DNA from: Beta vulgaris subsp. vulgaris
Lineage: Eukaryota > Streptophyta > Magnoliopsida > Caryophyllales > Amaranthaceae
Direction of reading: 5' to 3'
Assembly (NCBI RefSeq): GCF_026745355.1
Contig: NC_079208.1
Coordinates: 15,328,417-15,392,416 of the forward strand
DNA: 64,000 nucleotides
This document shows, one piece after another, positions 1-12,100 of the stretch. Numbering within the stretch: the first letter of the stretch is position 1; the number at the start of each line of letters is the position of its first letter. The translations under genes were made by a program, and so were the position numbers. A model generated the notes under the pieces. The model was not told the origin of the DNA. It did not search any database and was given only the letters and a program-made list of their open reading frames with translations.

Positions 1-134
1 TTAATACCTTGAAGCATCAACTGGATGCGCATCATGAAGAGGTTATGAAGAAATTAGAGGAGGTGGTCGAAGAAGAAGTAATAAAGAACACAACTCCCAT
101 TCGCTTCCTAATGTTTAGTTCCGGTTTCTCTTAA
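1..134 (+). pseudogene. C-terminal tail of a Sirevirus-like third (env-like) ORF
   Basis: Frame 3 is open from base 3 to a TAA at 132-134 and gives about 43 residues, rich in Glu and Lys, that look like a coiled coil (EEVMKKLEEVVEEE). The window edge cuts the start. The position, just upstream of a polypurine tract and an LTR start, matches the third ORF of the better preserved Sirevirus-like element at 33147-34526, which also ends in a coiled-coil-like segment. I infer the same kind of ORF; direct similarity is weak, so a gag tail is the alternative. Confidence 0.4.
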
Positions 135-955
135 AGGAACAAGAACTCTTAGTCTTTGTTTATTATCTTATCTTCCTTTTATCTTTTGTATTTTTATGAA
201 ATGAGTGCTAAAAATACAACGACTTTTGCTAAAATTGTCTTTGTTTGTGATTTAATCGCATAATTTCTTACTTAGAATGACTAGTATTATGTGATTGGTG
301 TTTGAGCAAGTCTAACCTTTGTAAATCCTAACTTAACCATTTTTTTTATACTTGTTAATGGTCAAAAGATCTTAAATAAACCAGTCTTCCCAAAATTGCC
401 AAGAGTTTGATCTTTTTGAGGATGACAAAGGGGGAAAAGATACTAGGAACAAACTAAGTTGAAAAAAAATTAAAATTGAAAAATTAAAATCCTTAATCTG
501 CCTTAATAAAATTATAAAGTAAAGTATTATTTTATTTTTCTTTCATTTCCTTAAGTTATTTTTATTTTCCTTAGTTTGTAACTTTGTTGCCATCATAAAA
601 AAAGGAGAAAATTGTTGAACCCTAGTTTTGATGATGAAAAAGGAAGAAAGATACAAACTGATTAATGAACTAACAAGTTGTTAAGTGAATGTATTTTTGC
701 AAGGTATTAATGAAAAGAGAATAGAGAATATTAAGTCAGAAGAAGAAATCAAATTTGGTTTTTGACGACTAAGTGAAGATGCCCGAGGAACTGATACTGG
801 AGATGCCTTGGAACAAGAGGACCAAAGCAAGTTTTTTTGTTTCTAGTTATAATGTAAAGGAACGAGTCAGAATTGGTGAGGAACTGTGGCAATTTAAGAT
901 GAGAATGAGTGTTTGTTCCTCTGTAAGGAACAAACAAAAATTTGTAAGATTAAGC
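135..955 (+). mobile_element. 3' UTR, polypurine tract and 5' part of a Sirevirus-like Copia 3' LTR
   Basis: The stretch after the stop is AT-rich and carries a 'gatgacaaagggggaaaag' tract (422-440), as in the 3' UTR of the element at 24569-36159. A purine tract (aaaaaaggagaaaa, near 598-611) is followed at 613 by TGTTGAACCCTAG, the expected TG start of an LTR, and by 'gatgatgaaaaagg', like the 'gatgatgacaaa' near the start of the other Sirevirus-like LTR. The right end is not visible because AT-rich repeat sequence takes over near 955. Confidence 0.55.
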
Positions 956-1640
956 TTAAAACATAAACATAAATTGAGCAAAAATTTATGAAACTAGCAA
1001 AAACGTAAAATGAGCAAAAATTTGTGAAATGAGCAAAATTTTCTTAAAATGAGCAAAAGTTTTTAAAAAATGAGCAAATAACATAAAACGAGAAAAAAAA
1101 TGAACAAAAAATATGTTTAAAATGAGCAAAAGTTTTTTAAAATGAGCATAAAACGATCAAAAAATATAAAAAGAACAAAAATTTGTAAATGTGCAAAAGT
1201 TTCTTAAAATGAGTAAAAAAGTCCGACTTTTAATTTTCAGCCGAAGCTTTGTTTTCAGTTGATCCAACCCCTCTATCTCTCTGTGTGAGAAAAATATAAA
1301 ATGAGCAAAAATTCGTAAAATGTGCAAAAATTTCTTAAAATGAGCATAAAAGTCCGGTTTTCAAATTTTAGCTTGAGCCTTGTTTTCAATGGATCCAACC
1401 CCTCTCTCTCTTTGTGTGTGTGTGTGTGTGTTTATAAGATCACATAAAAACCGTTCTATTATATGTTGATGAAAACTGAAAACAATAACATAAAATTAGC
1501 AACAAATTCTTAAAATGAGTAAAACTATAAAATGAGAAAAAGTTTCTTAAAATAGACAAAAACATAAAATGAACAGAAATTTGTAAAATGGTAATGAGTT
1601 TCATAAAATGAGCAAAATTTCATAAAGTGATCAAGAAACA
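956..1640. repeat. Degenerate AT-rich repeat array based on AAAATGAGCAAAA
   Basis: More than fifteen diverged copies of a 15-30 base unit around 'aaaatgagcaaaaatttgtg' follow one another. A longer block with 'ggatccaacccctct' near 1260 and 1390 occurs twice, so part of the array was duplicated at about a 130-bp period. A (GT)n run lies at 1416-1431. No coding potential is visible. Confidence 0.6.
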
Positions 1641-1676
1641 TGAAATGAACAAAAAATTGTACATAATCCTTTATAT

Positions 1677-1892
1677 ATATTTTTTGGGTCCCACTAGGGA
1701 CCCATTGGTAAGAAGAAGGACCCTACTGGACCAACACCTCGCTCAGGTCAGCCAGTTCAGCTACACAGGTCAACGCTTAGGGGGATGTAAGGGAATCCCT
1801 ACTCCCAAGCATAAGTAGGTAGTGGGTTCAAACTTGTCACCTCCAAGTCACAATGTGAGTTCCCCACCACCTCCACCAAGCAAGCTTGGTTA
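1677..1892 (-). mobile_element. SINE, about 216 bp, with 17-bp target-site duplication
   Basis: The flanks are TACATAATCCTTTATAT (1660-1676) and TACATAATCCTCTATAT (1893-1909), 16 of 17 identical. A short T-run sits at the left end, which is the A-rich tail on the minus strand. Reading the minus strand from the right, a tRNA-like head shows a box-A-like GCTTGGTGGAGGTGGTGG and a box-B-like GTTTGAACCC. SINEs are tRNA-derived, transcribed by RNA polymerase III and copied by LINE proteins. The short open frames here are not genes. Confidence 0.65.
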
Positions 1893-2034
1893 TACATAAT
1901 CCTCTATATGAGTTTTGATGATGTGTAATCAATTTTTTTGGTATATAGAGACAGACACAATGACAAAAGATATAGGCGAAATTTGATCCCAAATCTGAAA
2001 ATTTAGCTAGTTCACGTCCACCCAACGCCATCAA

Positions 2035-2915
2035 TGTGATTTTTCTTTTGGAAAATTTGCCAAAAAAAACCTTTTCTGAGTTCTTTTTGCGAAAAAAACC
2101 TTATAAAGCATTTTTTTGCAACAACAAGCCAAAATTAATTTTTTTTTTGCGAAAAAAACCAAAATCAATTTTTTTTTTTTTTGCGAAAACAAACCAAAAT
2201 CAAAATTATTTTTGCAAGAGAAACCTAGCCACCACTACCAGCAACACCCAACCCTCCCTCCACCCCCCTCAGGCGACATCCCCACCCCCTCTCCTCTCCC
2301 TTCGTCCACCCCCCAACCGCTGCGCCACCCAGAACGCCCCCACCCAGAACCCCCCACCGCCGCGCCACCCATAAACAATGGTTTTCGTTCTTGGATTTTT
2401 GATAGTTTTCGTTTCATTTATGGTGGTAGTAGGTAGTGGGTTTCGTGGTGGTGGTGAGGGGGGTTTCATGGTGTTATGGTCATGTGATGATGGTGAGTTC
2501 AGATTTTCTAGGTTGTGGAGGGGGGAGCTACAGGGGGATGGGGTGCGCTGCGGTGTGGTGGGGGGGGTGGACAAAAGGAGGGGGAGGAGGGTTGGGGGTG
2601 CTGGTGGGGATGGGTGGGCTCCAGGTGGTGGGGGCTGGGCTAGGGGTGAAGTGGGGGGCTGCAGGGGTGGGCTCCAGGTGGTGGGGGCTGGGCTAGGGGT
2701 GAAGTGGGGGGCTGCAGGGGTGGGTGGGGGGTTGGGCGCAGGTGTTGTTAGTGGTGGCTAGAGGTGGTCAACGTCGAAAATTCTATGGTTAACACCGAAA
2801 AATGGTACTAGGTTTGTTTTTGCAAATAATACTTTATAAGTTTTTTTTTTTTTTTTTTGCAAAAATGAACTCGTAAAAGGTTTTTTTTTTGACAATTTTT
2901 TTTTTCATCCAAAGC
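2035..2915. mobile_element. Fold-back / MULE-like element with long inverted repeats and GC-rich interior
   Basis: The left arm ('aaatttgccaaaaaaaacctt', 'ttttgcgaaaaaaaccttataaagc') is matched in reverse complement by the right arm (2828-2905: 'actttataagttttt', 'cgtaaaaggttttt', 'gacaatttttt'), giving arms near 80 bp. The interior (2230-2760) is very GC-rich, C-rich on the left and G-rich on the right, and partly self-complementary. It includes a 53-bp tandem duplication (about 2612-2717). Open frames on both strands reflect the lack of AT-rich stops, not genes. I found no clear target-site duplication, so the class is uncertain. Confidence 0.45.
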
Positions 2916-3146
2916 TAGCTTAGAAAAATAAATAAAATGGACCAATGACAGCGTGAGACTAAACATATTTAAGCCCATTAACACACTTTTTTTTTTTTTT
3001 GAAAGAGCCCATTAACACACTTTTGCTCATTCTTATTTCTTAATGTTCTTCACTCTCCATTCTCCAACCCCACTAAACCCTCTTTTACCAGCCTATATCC
3101 CCTTCATCCTTCAACTAATCCGATCTCCGTTACTTCAAAAACAGCG

Positions 3147-6100
3147 ATGATTCGATCAAGAGGAATTCAGATATTGAATCACTTGCTTAAATCAACCAAC
3201 GGAAGAACCCCCCAAAATCTTCCACTTTTTCTTCGTGATTCACCGCGCCATTTTTCAACTAGGAATGAACATCAACCTCTACCTCAGCATCCGCATTCAC
3301 CAACCCCAATTGATTCTTTTCTTCATCCGCCATCTCCAGGTTCTTACATTTGCACCCATTTTGTTACAATTCTCATAGCATTATTTTCTTTTTTTATTTA
3401 GGGTTTTCAGTTATAGACTGTGCACACTAGTAATATGATATTAAATTTTTGCTGGAGAAAAATTAACGTTAGCTTGACTGAAAAATGACCATGTATGGCA
3501 GTGGCGGATCCAGGATATCGAGTCACCGGTGGCGTAATTTTGCGGTACTATCACTACCAAAAATAACCAAAATAACTACCTGCAGAATGTTACAAAATCT
3601 GAATACAACCTCAAAGTACTTTGATAAAAGAAAATTACAATTTTTCATGATTAGTTTTTTAAAATTTAGAATTGAGTTTCTTACGCATGTTGCAATTCTT
3701 AACATTAATGAAATCTCACAACTCAACTCGTCACAAATTCACAACTTGATACTTTGTATAATTGTATATTATTCAATAATTCACAAAATAATTTACTAAT
3801 AATTCACAAGTCACATTTGTAAACCAATATTCAACATTACACAATTCAAATTCTACACGTCTAGAAATTTGTAAATTTGCATGATCAATAAATCAAAATT
3901 TATAGATTTGAGAAGGCAACGGCCAAAGCAAGCAACTTACACACAAAAAGGTGAATGGATATAATCAAATTCCTTATATAATACCATTCTATAAATTAAC
4001 AACCAACATTAGATGAAAAAGGAGGTAAAAGATGTTGAGGGAAAAGAAAAAAGAAAACTAAACACTCAGGGGATGTTTGGTTCAAAAAAATAAGGTATGA
4101 GGTATGGGTTTAGAATGACTAAAACCTATACCTAGTGTTTGTTTGTAAAATTTTGAATTTCTAAACCCATACCTCAAACCCATAAGGTATGGGGTTTAGA
4201 AACCCAAGGGGGAAGTGGATATGACTCATACCAAACCTTAGGTATAAAATAAGAAGGAAAAACTTCATTCCAAAACATATTCAAACACATGGAATCAAGT
4301 ATCAAGTTCCAACCCTATACCACTCCTATTTCATTCCTTATCCCAAACATACCACTTCGTGAACCAAACGCCCCCTCAGTGCCTCTGTGCCCCTCACCGT
4401 TGAGGCGTTGACAATCTCTAGCAGCCAACAAGACCACCAACACGCAGCATCGTCATTGTGCCATTAAGAGACATTCACACGAAAAGACCCGTGGGAATTG
4501 AGACTTTGCAACTGCAACCAAATCAAGGCCACTAGCACTCTGGACGCTGACAATGGCAAATTGAAAGACGAAATTAGGGCATCGGACAATTGGATTGGGC
4601 AAGTCGAGAGAAAGGAGACGTGGAATGGCGAACGTCAATTAGGTTTTGGGTTCGTGTTTTGAGCATCTATTTCTTTACTTTAAAAAATCAGGGGTAGCAC
4701 ATGCTACCCCTTGTCACAACGTGGCTCCGCCACCAGATGTATCCGCACTAACTTTTTAGCATGATGAAATAAATCAAAAATTAAGGAAAACAAAGTACTT
4801 AGTACTGAATTTTGATGATTCTTTTTAAAGTATATAATTTTGTAAGTTCTATCCCAAGCTATATAGAGATGCAACTCCCTCTCTTATTATGTGTTTTGTT
4901 TTTATGAAGTTGTATTGCCATACTTTAGAGGTGGTAACAAGCGATAATGATAATATATGGAACAAGGCGGGACATGTATTATCATGGACATTAATATGAA
5001 ACTTCTCTCTCGAATTTGCATATAATTTTATTGTCATTACCATGATTAAATACCACAAGAAGTAGACTATAGTGATATTTATAAAATTAATTATCATTGC
5101 ATATAAATCCATTATCTTTATATAATCTTGAAACAATATCCTCAATCCTCATAGGAAAAGGACCAAAAGGAAATAATTGAGGATAATCAATATGTTCTAT
5201 TACACTATAGTTTTATGAAGAACTTAACTTATGGTGAAAAATGCACACCATAGGCCCCTTCTGGAAGGATAATCTTGAAACGTGCCCTAGGGATACTTTA
5301 ACTACTTTATTTGTCCAATAAGCTAAAACATGCTAGAAAAGTGTCCCGACTAAGCTGTAGGAATCATACTATTGTACTCATAGTTCGAAAATACGATCAC
5401 GGTCGCGATAACGGTCACGGTGATGCGGGAACGGGGATGATTCGATAGACGTACCGCTGAATATCGGTTCAAACCATGAAATATCCCTAAAACCCGACTA
5501 AATTGCGGTTTTTTACACCTTTACGTTGCGGGTAATATCGATTCGGTAGATTTGAAAACCTTTCCGACACGAGCTATACGATACAATGCGGCCTTGTTTT
5601 GACACCATGATCGTACTTGAATATAGTACCTTTACTATTTTGGGAAGTCCATATTATAGTCACGTTTGTGTATGTGTAATAGAATATGATAAGATTTTCA
5701 AACATACCTTATTCAAATGAAGTAATGGAGAGGGGATACATAATACTTTAAGGGTTATTTTAGTGAAGTCATGGTTATTAATTATTGGGGTTTGGGAGTT
5801 TTGGACAATGTAACAATGAAACTCAGATGGAGTATTTGATGCTAGTGATGCTCGGACTTCGCTTTTACCCCACCCATACTTGTTTTGACATGACATGACA
5901 AGGTGTAGACATGAGATCTGGGTTGGGTTTCGCATAGAAATTAGACATGAAGAACTTGACATAAAATTTGAAAGCTAATGGTCTTAGAAATCAGAATTTA
6001 GCTTTCTTCTCTTTTTACAACCCATTAACAATGATGTTGAGTTGATTAGTCTAGGATATCTAAAATTTTGAACTTCGGACATTTTATTAAGAGGAAGGAA

Positions 6101-9100
6101 AATGGAAATTTAAGGCTTTTAGTCGCGGTGAGACTTAGGCAACCCTGATATGGGGTCATAGCAAGTGATTGCTTGATCGATGGCAGCCAATGTGTGTCGA
6201 GACTAGAGGGAGATTGGTGGCAATAGAATAGCTAACTAGCTAAATGGTGTCCGTGCCATACCCATATGTTTGTAGCAAAGAAAGTATTAAGATCCCACCT
6301 ATATCCTTATAATTTCTTTCTAGTTCCTCTCCTTTGTTTCCTTCTTTTGTAAACTAATGAGCCACCTATCTTCTTATTGAAAATAATAATCTCATAGGTT
6401 GATTTCAAATTATTACCGACAATTTATTTCTTTTTGAAATTACCAAACATTGTGATGTACAATTTCAAGAAAATATAGTATTGACTCTCTATTAGATAAT
6501 TGAATAGTTTTGGCTTTGAGGGCCTACCAAGTCATCACTAGGTGTATATCAGTATATGGTGATCTTAGTAGCCTAATTTACAAACTATCGACGAACTTCA
6601 TCCTGACTATATTGCTAGATCTCAAAGAGTGTGTAATGAATTGGAACTCTGCAATTCACACAAGCACTCAAGGTATTCTCAAAATTGTTCACACTCAATA
6701 AGAAATCAAGTTCAGCAGCCAGAGAGAGAGAATTTGATTATTGAAAGCAAAAATAATTACAAGCTGTTCTTGGCATTCGAGAGGCCAGATCTCTCCCACT
6801 AGTGTTTCCCTTACAATTTTCTGAATGCCTTTCTCTCTCTTCTCTTTTTCCTTTTATAGCTACAGCAGCCACACTCACCTGACACATGAGTGACACCTCA
6901 GCAGACAATTAACAGAATTTGTTATGCCTTCCCACTCCTTTGATTCCTTCTGCCACGCCTAGAATAAGTGAGCACTATAGGAGGCCTCTCCCTAGCTGGG
7001 TTTTTCTACAGAGTGACTACCCACAATGTTATAGACCTTAGATGATTGACATTTGATACATAATTACTAAAACGGCAAATCCAGCCAAACAACAAAGAAA
7101 ATTTTTTCATCTGAAGGGTCCCGCTTCAAGTAATTTTTTGCATTTGCACTTTTGTAGAATTTGAAAGACTTCGATACACATTATGAAGTATAGACAGATT
7201 GTCAACATCTGTCCTCGTTGATTGGAGTGCTTCAGGTTGAGTGGGTCGAAGAAATTGCATTTATACTTATAGTAGTGCAGATATTATGAGCTTTCACTTT
7301 TTGGGATGCACAACTGTCGCAGTTAAAATATTCCTTTTTTTTTTAATTTTCGTTGTTATGATACGGATATCCCATCATAAATGATATAGGGAAGATAATA
7401 TACTTCTGTGTATTTGGTATTGTGGCTATTGTTTTCATGATTTTCATTTTGTAAACGTAGGTTTGGTCTATGGGAGACTATTTGGCATCTCAGCAAATAC
7501 ACTGAAGACTGATATCATCAATTTGTTTGAAGGATCCAACTTGACATTGGATGACATTAAGGTTGAATATAACAGGATCTTCCATCCGATGGCAATGTAA
7601 TTTTCCTGATTTATGTAGCTTTTTGCATTTACTTTACTGCTCACATTAGTCATTTCATATTACTTTATTCTTATGGTTGTTTCATAATGTGCATTGTTGG
7701 TTATAAATTGTTACATCATGGAGGAACAATATTTTTTGCTAGTTAGTGGTGACCAAACTAGTTTTTAATTTTATTGTAATGGATTGTTTTCTGCTTTAAA
7801 TATTCTTTTTAGCACCAATGTCTTGTAATGGATTCTCCAAAGTGCTGTCGTGATCTTAGATACATGGAGAAGCATCTGTAAAATATATCTTTCTCATTGT
7901 CTGTCTCAGGCTGGTGCAGTTTCGCTCTATGGCGGACTTCAGTGCTGCCTTTCGAGAGCTTACCAGGAGGAGCCGATCTTTCAGAATGGAGAAGGTGATA
8001 AAATTGATATCTTCCATTCAACTTTTTTTTTTGCAGTCATGCTGTATTTATGCTGGTTTGTTCAATTCAGGTTGTAGATCATCGACAATGGGATCTTGTA
8101 ACACCTTATAATGGAAGATATGTAAGTGGGATTACTTTTTGAAATTCCTTCGGTTATTATATATTTTTGATCTTTTCTTTTTCTTCGATGGTTTGAGTTA
8201 AAGGGTATTTAAATGCTTAAAGAAGACATGAACTTGTTGGACTAAGATTCATGTAGAACATGGTTAAAACTTTTGTCCTGTCAGGAAATTTTGGGATTTT
8301 AGCAATTTAAGTATTTTTCTTTAAACTTATGTGCTTGTTTGATTTGAAATGAACTCTATCTTAGTGCAAACCATATGCATGAAGGCTGTTGAGTACCTCT
8401 GATTGCTCTTGATGGAAGCTGCTGCCCCTTTTTGATATATCTGGTTTCGGCTGCTAAGCTTTGCATGGACTTTCCATTCTGAGTTTGCTGGCGAAATTTG
8501 TTTTCCCTTTAGCTTCTTTTTTTTTTTTTTTTTTTTCCGGAAATGGTTTTCCCTTGAGTTTCTTTTTTGATAGTTTGGGATTGAATTTCATTAGAAACAC
8601 AAGAGATAGAAAGCCTTACTCAAAACAAAGTATTCCGTCAATAAGGTAGATAGTGTGAACCACACCCGGAGTTGAGGAGGCAATCCATCTCAAGTAAATC
8701 AAGTACAGTGTCCAATCAAATTATACAATCAAGCTAGACCTGAGCATCTAAAGAAAACAAGATGAGCAAGCCTAACTCATGAGGCTACAAGATAATCAGA
8801 TAACAACAGAAAAGCTAACAATTGAAAGCCCTCAACACTGAACCCCCAAGCCGAGGAGAGGCCCTGATAACTCCCAAATTCTTCAACCAAGCAATGAAAT
8901 CTGATTGCCAATGGTTTTTCCCTTGTTATAGTATTTTCTTGTCGGTGCTTTTCTTTTATTGTTGGATCTATTAGGTACTTTGAGACTTCTATGTTCTGCT
9001 AGTCTTAGAATTACGTACTTTATTTTTAATCGATGTACTTTAATTCAATGTTCTGCTAGACTTCGATGTACTTTAAAAATTAAGGGGGGGGGGCGCGTTG

Positions 9101-12100
9101 TTTGAGTTGGGTTTCTCTCCTTGTTAGTGTCTCCCCTTTCCCAATTCCCTGAGGAACTCCTTCCATGGCAGCTGCCATTGCACAACTGCGTCAATAGTTA
9201 AAACTGTACAGCCATAAAAGTTTTGAACCACCTCGAGAGGGGGTGGGGGGAGGGAGAGGGGAGTAGGGTTAGCAAGTAAACAATATAAACAAATCTAAGG
9301 AGCTAAAATTAAAGCAATGACAAATGCAAATTTAACGTGGAAACCTTTCCCTTTACCAGTACCAGAAAAACCACCAACCGTTTGACTAATCTTTCAACGA
9401 ATATTAGCAAAACCCCAAACTCATAGATCCCGTGAATTACAATCTTTTTCAAGAACTCTAACTAGAAACCTAATAATTTTTGTAATCTCTCTTCACGTAT
9501 TTGATAAGCATAAAAAATAATGATTCCATACCCCCTTTATATAGAGGATGAAATGCCTATCCCTAGTAGAATTAGCATCTAGCAAGATCTAATCTAACTC
9601 ATCTTAGGAAACAAATTTTTATCATCCTAATACAATTATCAATCTATTACGAAATATATAATCTTTGAAGAAATCCTAAATGTAGATGGAAGAGGACGAT
9701 ACTTAGGGCTTTAAGTCATCATTGACATGTGAGCGGCTTCATGGTGGCTTCGTGGTGTTGTGAGAAGCTTTCAGTATGGTGACTTCGTGGTGTTGTGAGA
9801 AGCTTTCAGTGGCTTCATGGTGGCTGCGTGGTGGGAGTGGCTACCCGTCTTCTTTGTCTTTTGTCTTGTTTTATTTGTAAAAGAAAAAAAGGGGGTGTAG
9901 TCATGTGGAGCCTGCCAGGGCGACTCAAAGTGCAAGCTTCAATGTTTGACTTTTTCAGTTTTCTTTTTTATTCTTCTCTCTCCTTTTTTTTTTTTTTTTT
10001 CTTTGGCGTGAAAGCAAATGATGGTTTTTATAGGAGAGCAAGTAATGGATCAGTCTACTCACTTTCTTTTTATTTTCTTTTATATTATGTAGATTTAGAT
10101 TAGTGAATTTGTTATTAAATTTATTTTATAAAATATTAATTTCGAATACCAGTACCGGTATCCGATACTCTTAGACGTGTAAGCTCTATTGACTATCAAT
10201 CTAGCAAGTAATAGCAAACAATAATAGAACAACGAATAACAAAGCAATAAAAGACAAACTAGAACTTTTACGTGGAAACCTAAGAACGGGGAGAAAAAAC
10301 ACAAATCTGCACTAAGAATTGATGAACGTTTAAGACCGCCTGATCAGGCGACTAATTCCCAGCACTAAACGTACGCGGGCCCAATCGGGCGAAAGGACGC
10401 CTGGTCGTAAACACGGTCCTTCGCCCGGATCGGGCAGCACTGCCCGACCCGATCGGGCAAAGAAGAGCATTTTAACGCCTTTTTTCCATCTATGCAACCT
10501 CATCTCCACACCCATACAATCTCACACTTGGAGATAGGTGTAAGTGAAGAAAACTTCATAGCTTTATCATCCTCTCATTCATCTCAAATCCTAATGCACC
10601 ACCTTCATTAACAATCATCGAAGGCCAACTAAGGTCCTGCACAACCGGAGTTTTTCACGACTCACACTCTTAGTGAGCATATCCGTTGGGTTCTAAGCAC
10701 CCAACACTTTCTCCGGACACAACACATTCTCCTCCACTAAACTCCTGATGTAGTGAAAGCGCCGACGAATGTGCTTAGTCCTACAATGATACATGGGATT
10801 CTTAGCCAAATGCAGTGCACTTTGACTATCACTATAAAGTACCACTTTTTCTAATTTAATGCCCATCTTGAGAAAACCAATAAGCCACTCCTTACCTGCT
10901 TCCGACATAGCCACATACTCAGACTCTCTAGGAGACAAAGAAATACACTTCTGTAACTTGGACATCCAACTCGCTGCAGTACCACCTAAAGTAGTGACAT
11001 ATCCAGACGTACTCTTGCTTGTATCGATATCTCCACTGAAATCAGCATCAACATAACCCTCAAGCTTTACTCCTTTGTGCCTGAAGCAAAGCCTCATACC
11101 TAAAGTGCCCTTCAAGTATCCTAGTAACCACTTTACAACATCCCAATGTTTCTCACCTGGATTAGAAACAAATCTACTAACAACTCCCACAGCAAAACAA
11201 TGTCTGGCCGTGTGCACACCATGGCCTACATCAAGCTACCAACAACTGAAGCACAGGAACAGTAGCCATCCGCTCGTATTCTGCTTCTGTACTTGGTGAA
11301 TGCTCCCTTGTCAATTTGAGATTGCTAGGAAGCGGCGAGTTTTTGGGTTTTGCATCTCCCACATTAAACCTCTTGAGCACCTTAAGAATATTATCTTTAT
11401 GAGATAACTTCAACTTACCAGTAGACTTGTCCCTTTCATGCCTATGATTTGTGTAGATTCACCCAAATCCTTCATCTCAAATATTGCTTTCCCTTCACAC
11501 TATTTATCACCTCCATGCTCGTACCAACAATCAGCATATCATCAACATTATACAGAAGTAACTAAACATAATCATTACGTACTTCTGAAAATAACAACAA
11601 TGATCATTACCTCCATTGCTACACATGAACGTGTCAAACTTTATGTACCACTATCTCGGAGCTTGCTTGAATCCACATAACTCCTCTAGAGCTTGCACAC
11701 TAAGTTCTCCTTTCCTCGAACTTTAAAGCCATCCGGTTGCTTCATGTAGATCTTCTCATCTAGATCACCATGTGGAAAAGCAATTTTAGCATCCATATGT
11801 TCTAAGAACAAATTTTCAGCAGCATTAATAGCCAATAAGATACAAATAGTGGTCAATTTCACAACAGGAGCAAACATTTCATTGTAATCTATGCCCTCGT
11901 GTTGTAGGAAATACCTGACACTTCCATCGAAGATCCACTTGTTGCTAAGTGCTCTCACGCCTACAGGCAATGTAGACAACTCTCATGTCTGATTCTTTTC
12001 GAGGGACTGCATATAGCTCCCACCTAGATGAGTCATTCCAGTTTATTGCTTGTATGATTCTAGTTCATTTGCATAAGTTAGTAGCAAATAAAACATAGAA

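Noticed and set aside
2036..2761. Several overlapping 60-127 residue frames, Pro-rich and Gly-rich
   Set aside because: GC-rich interior of a fold-back element with few chance stops; frames exist on both strands at once and have no domain pattern.
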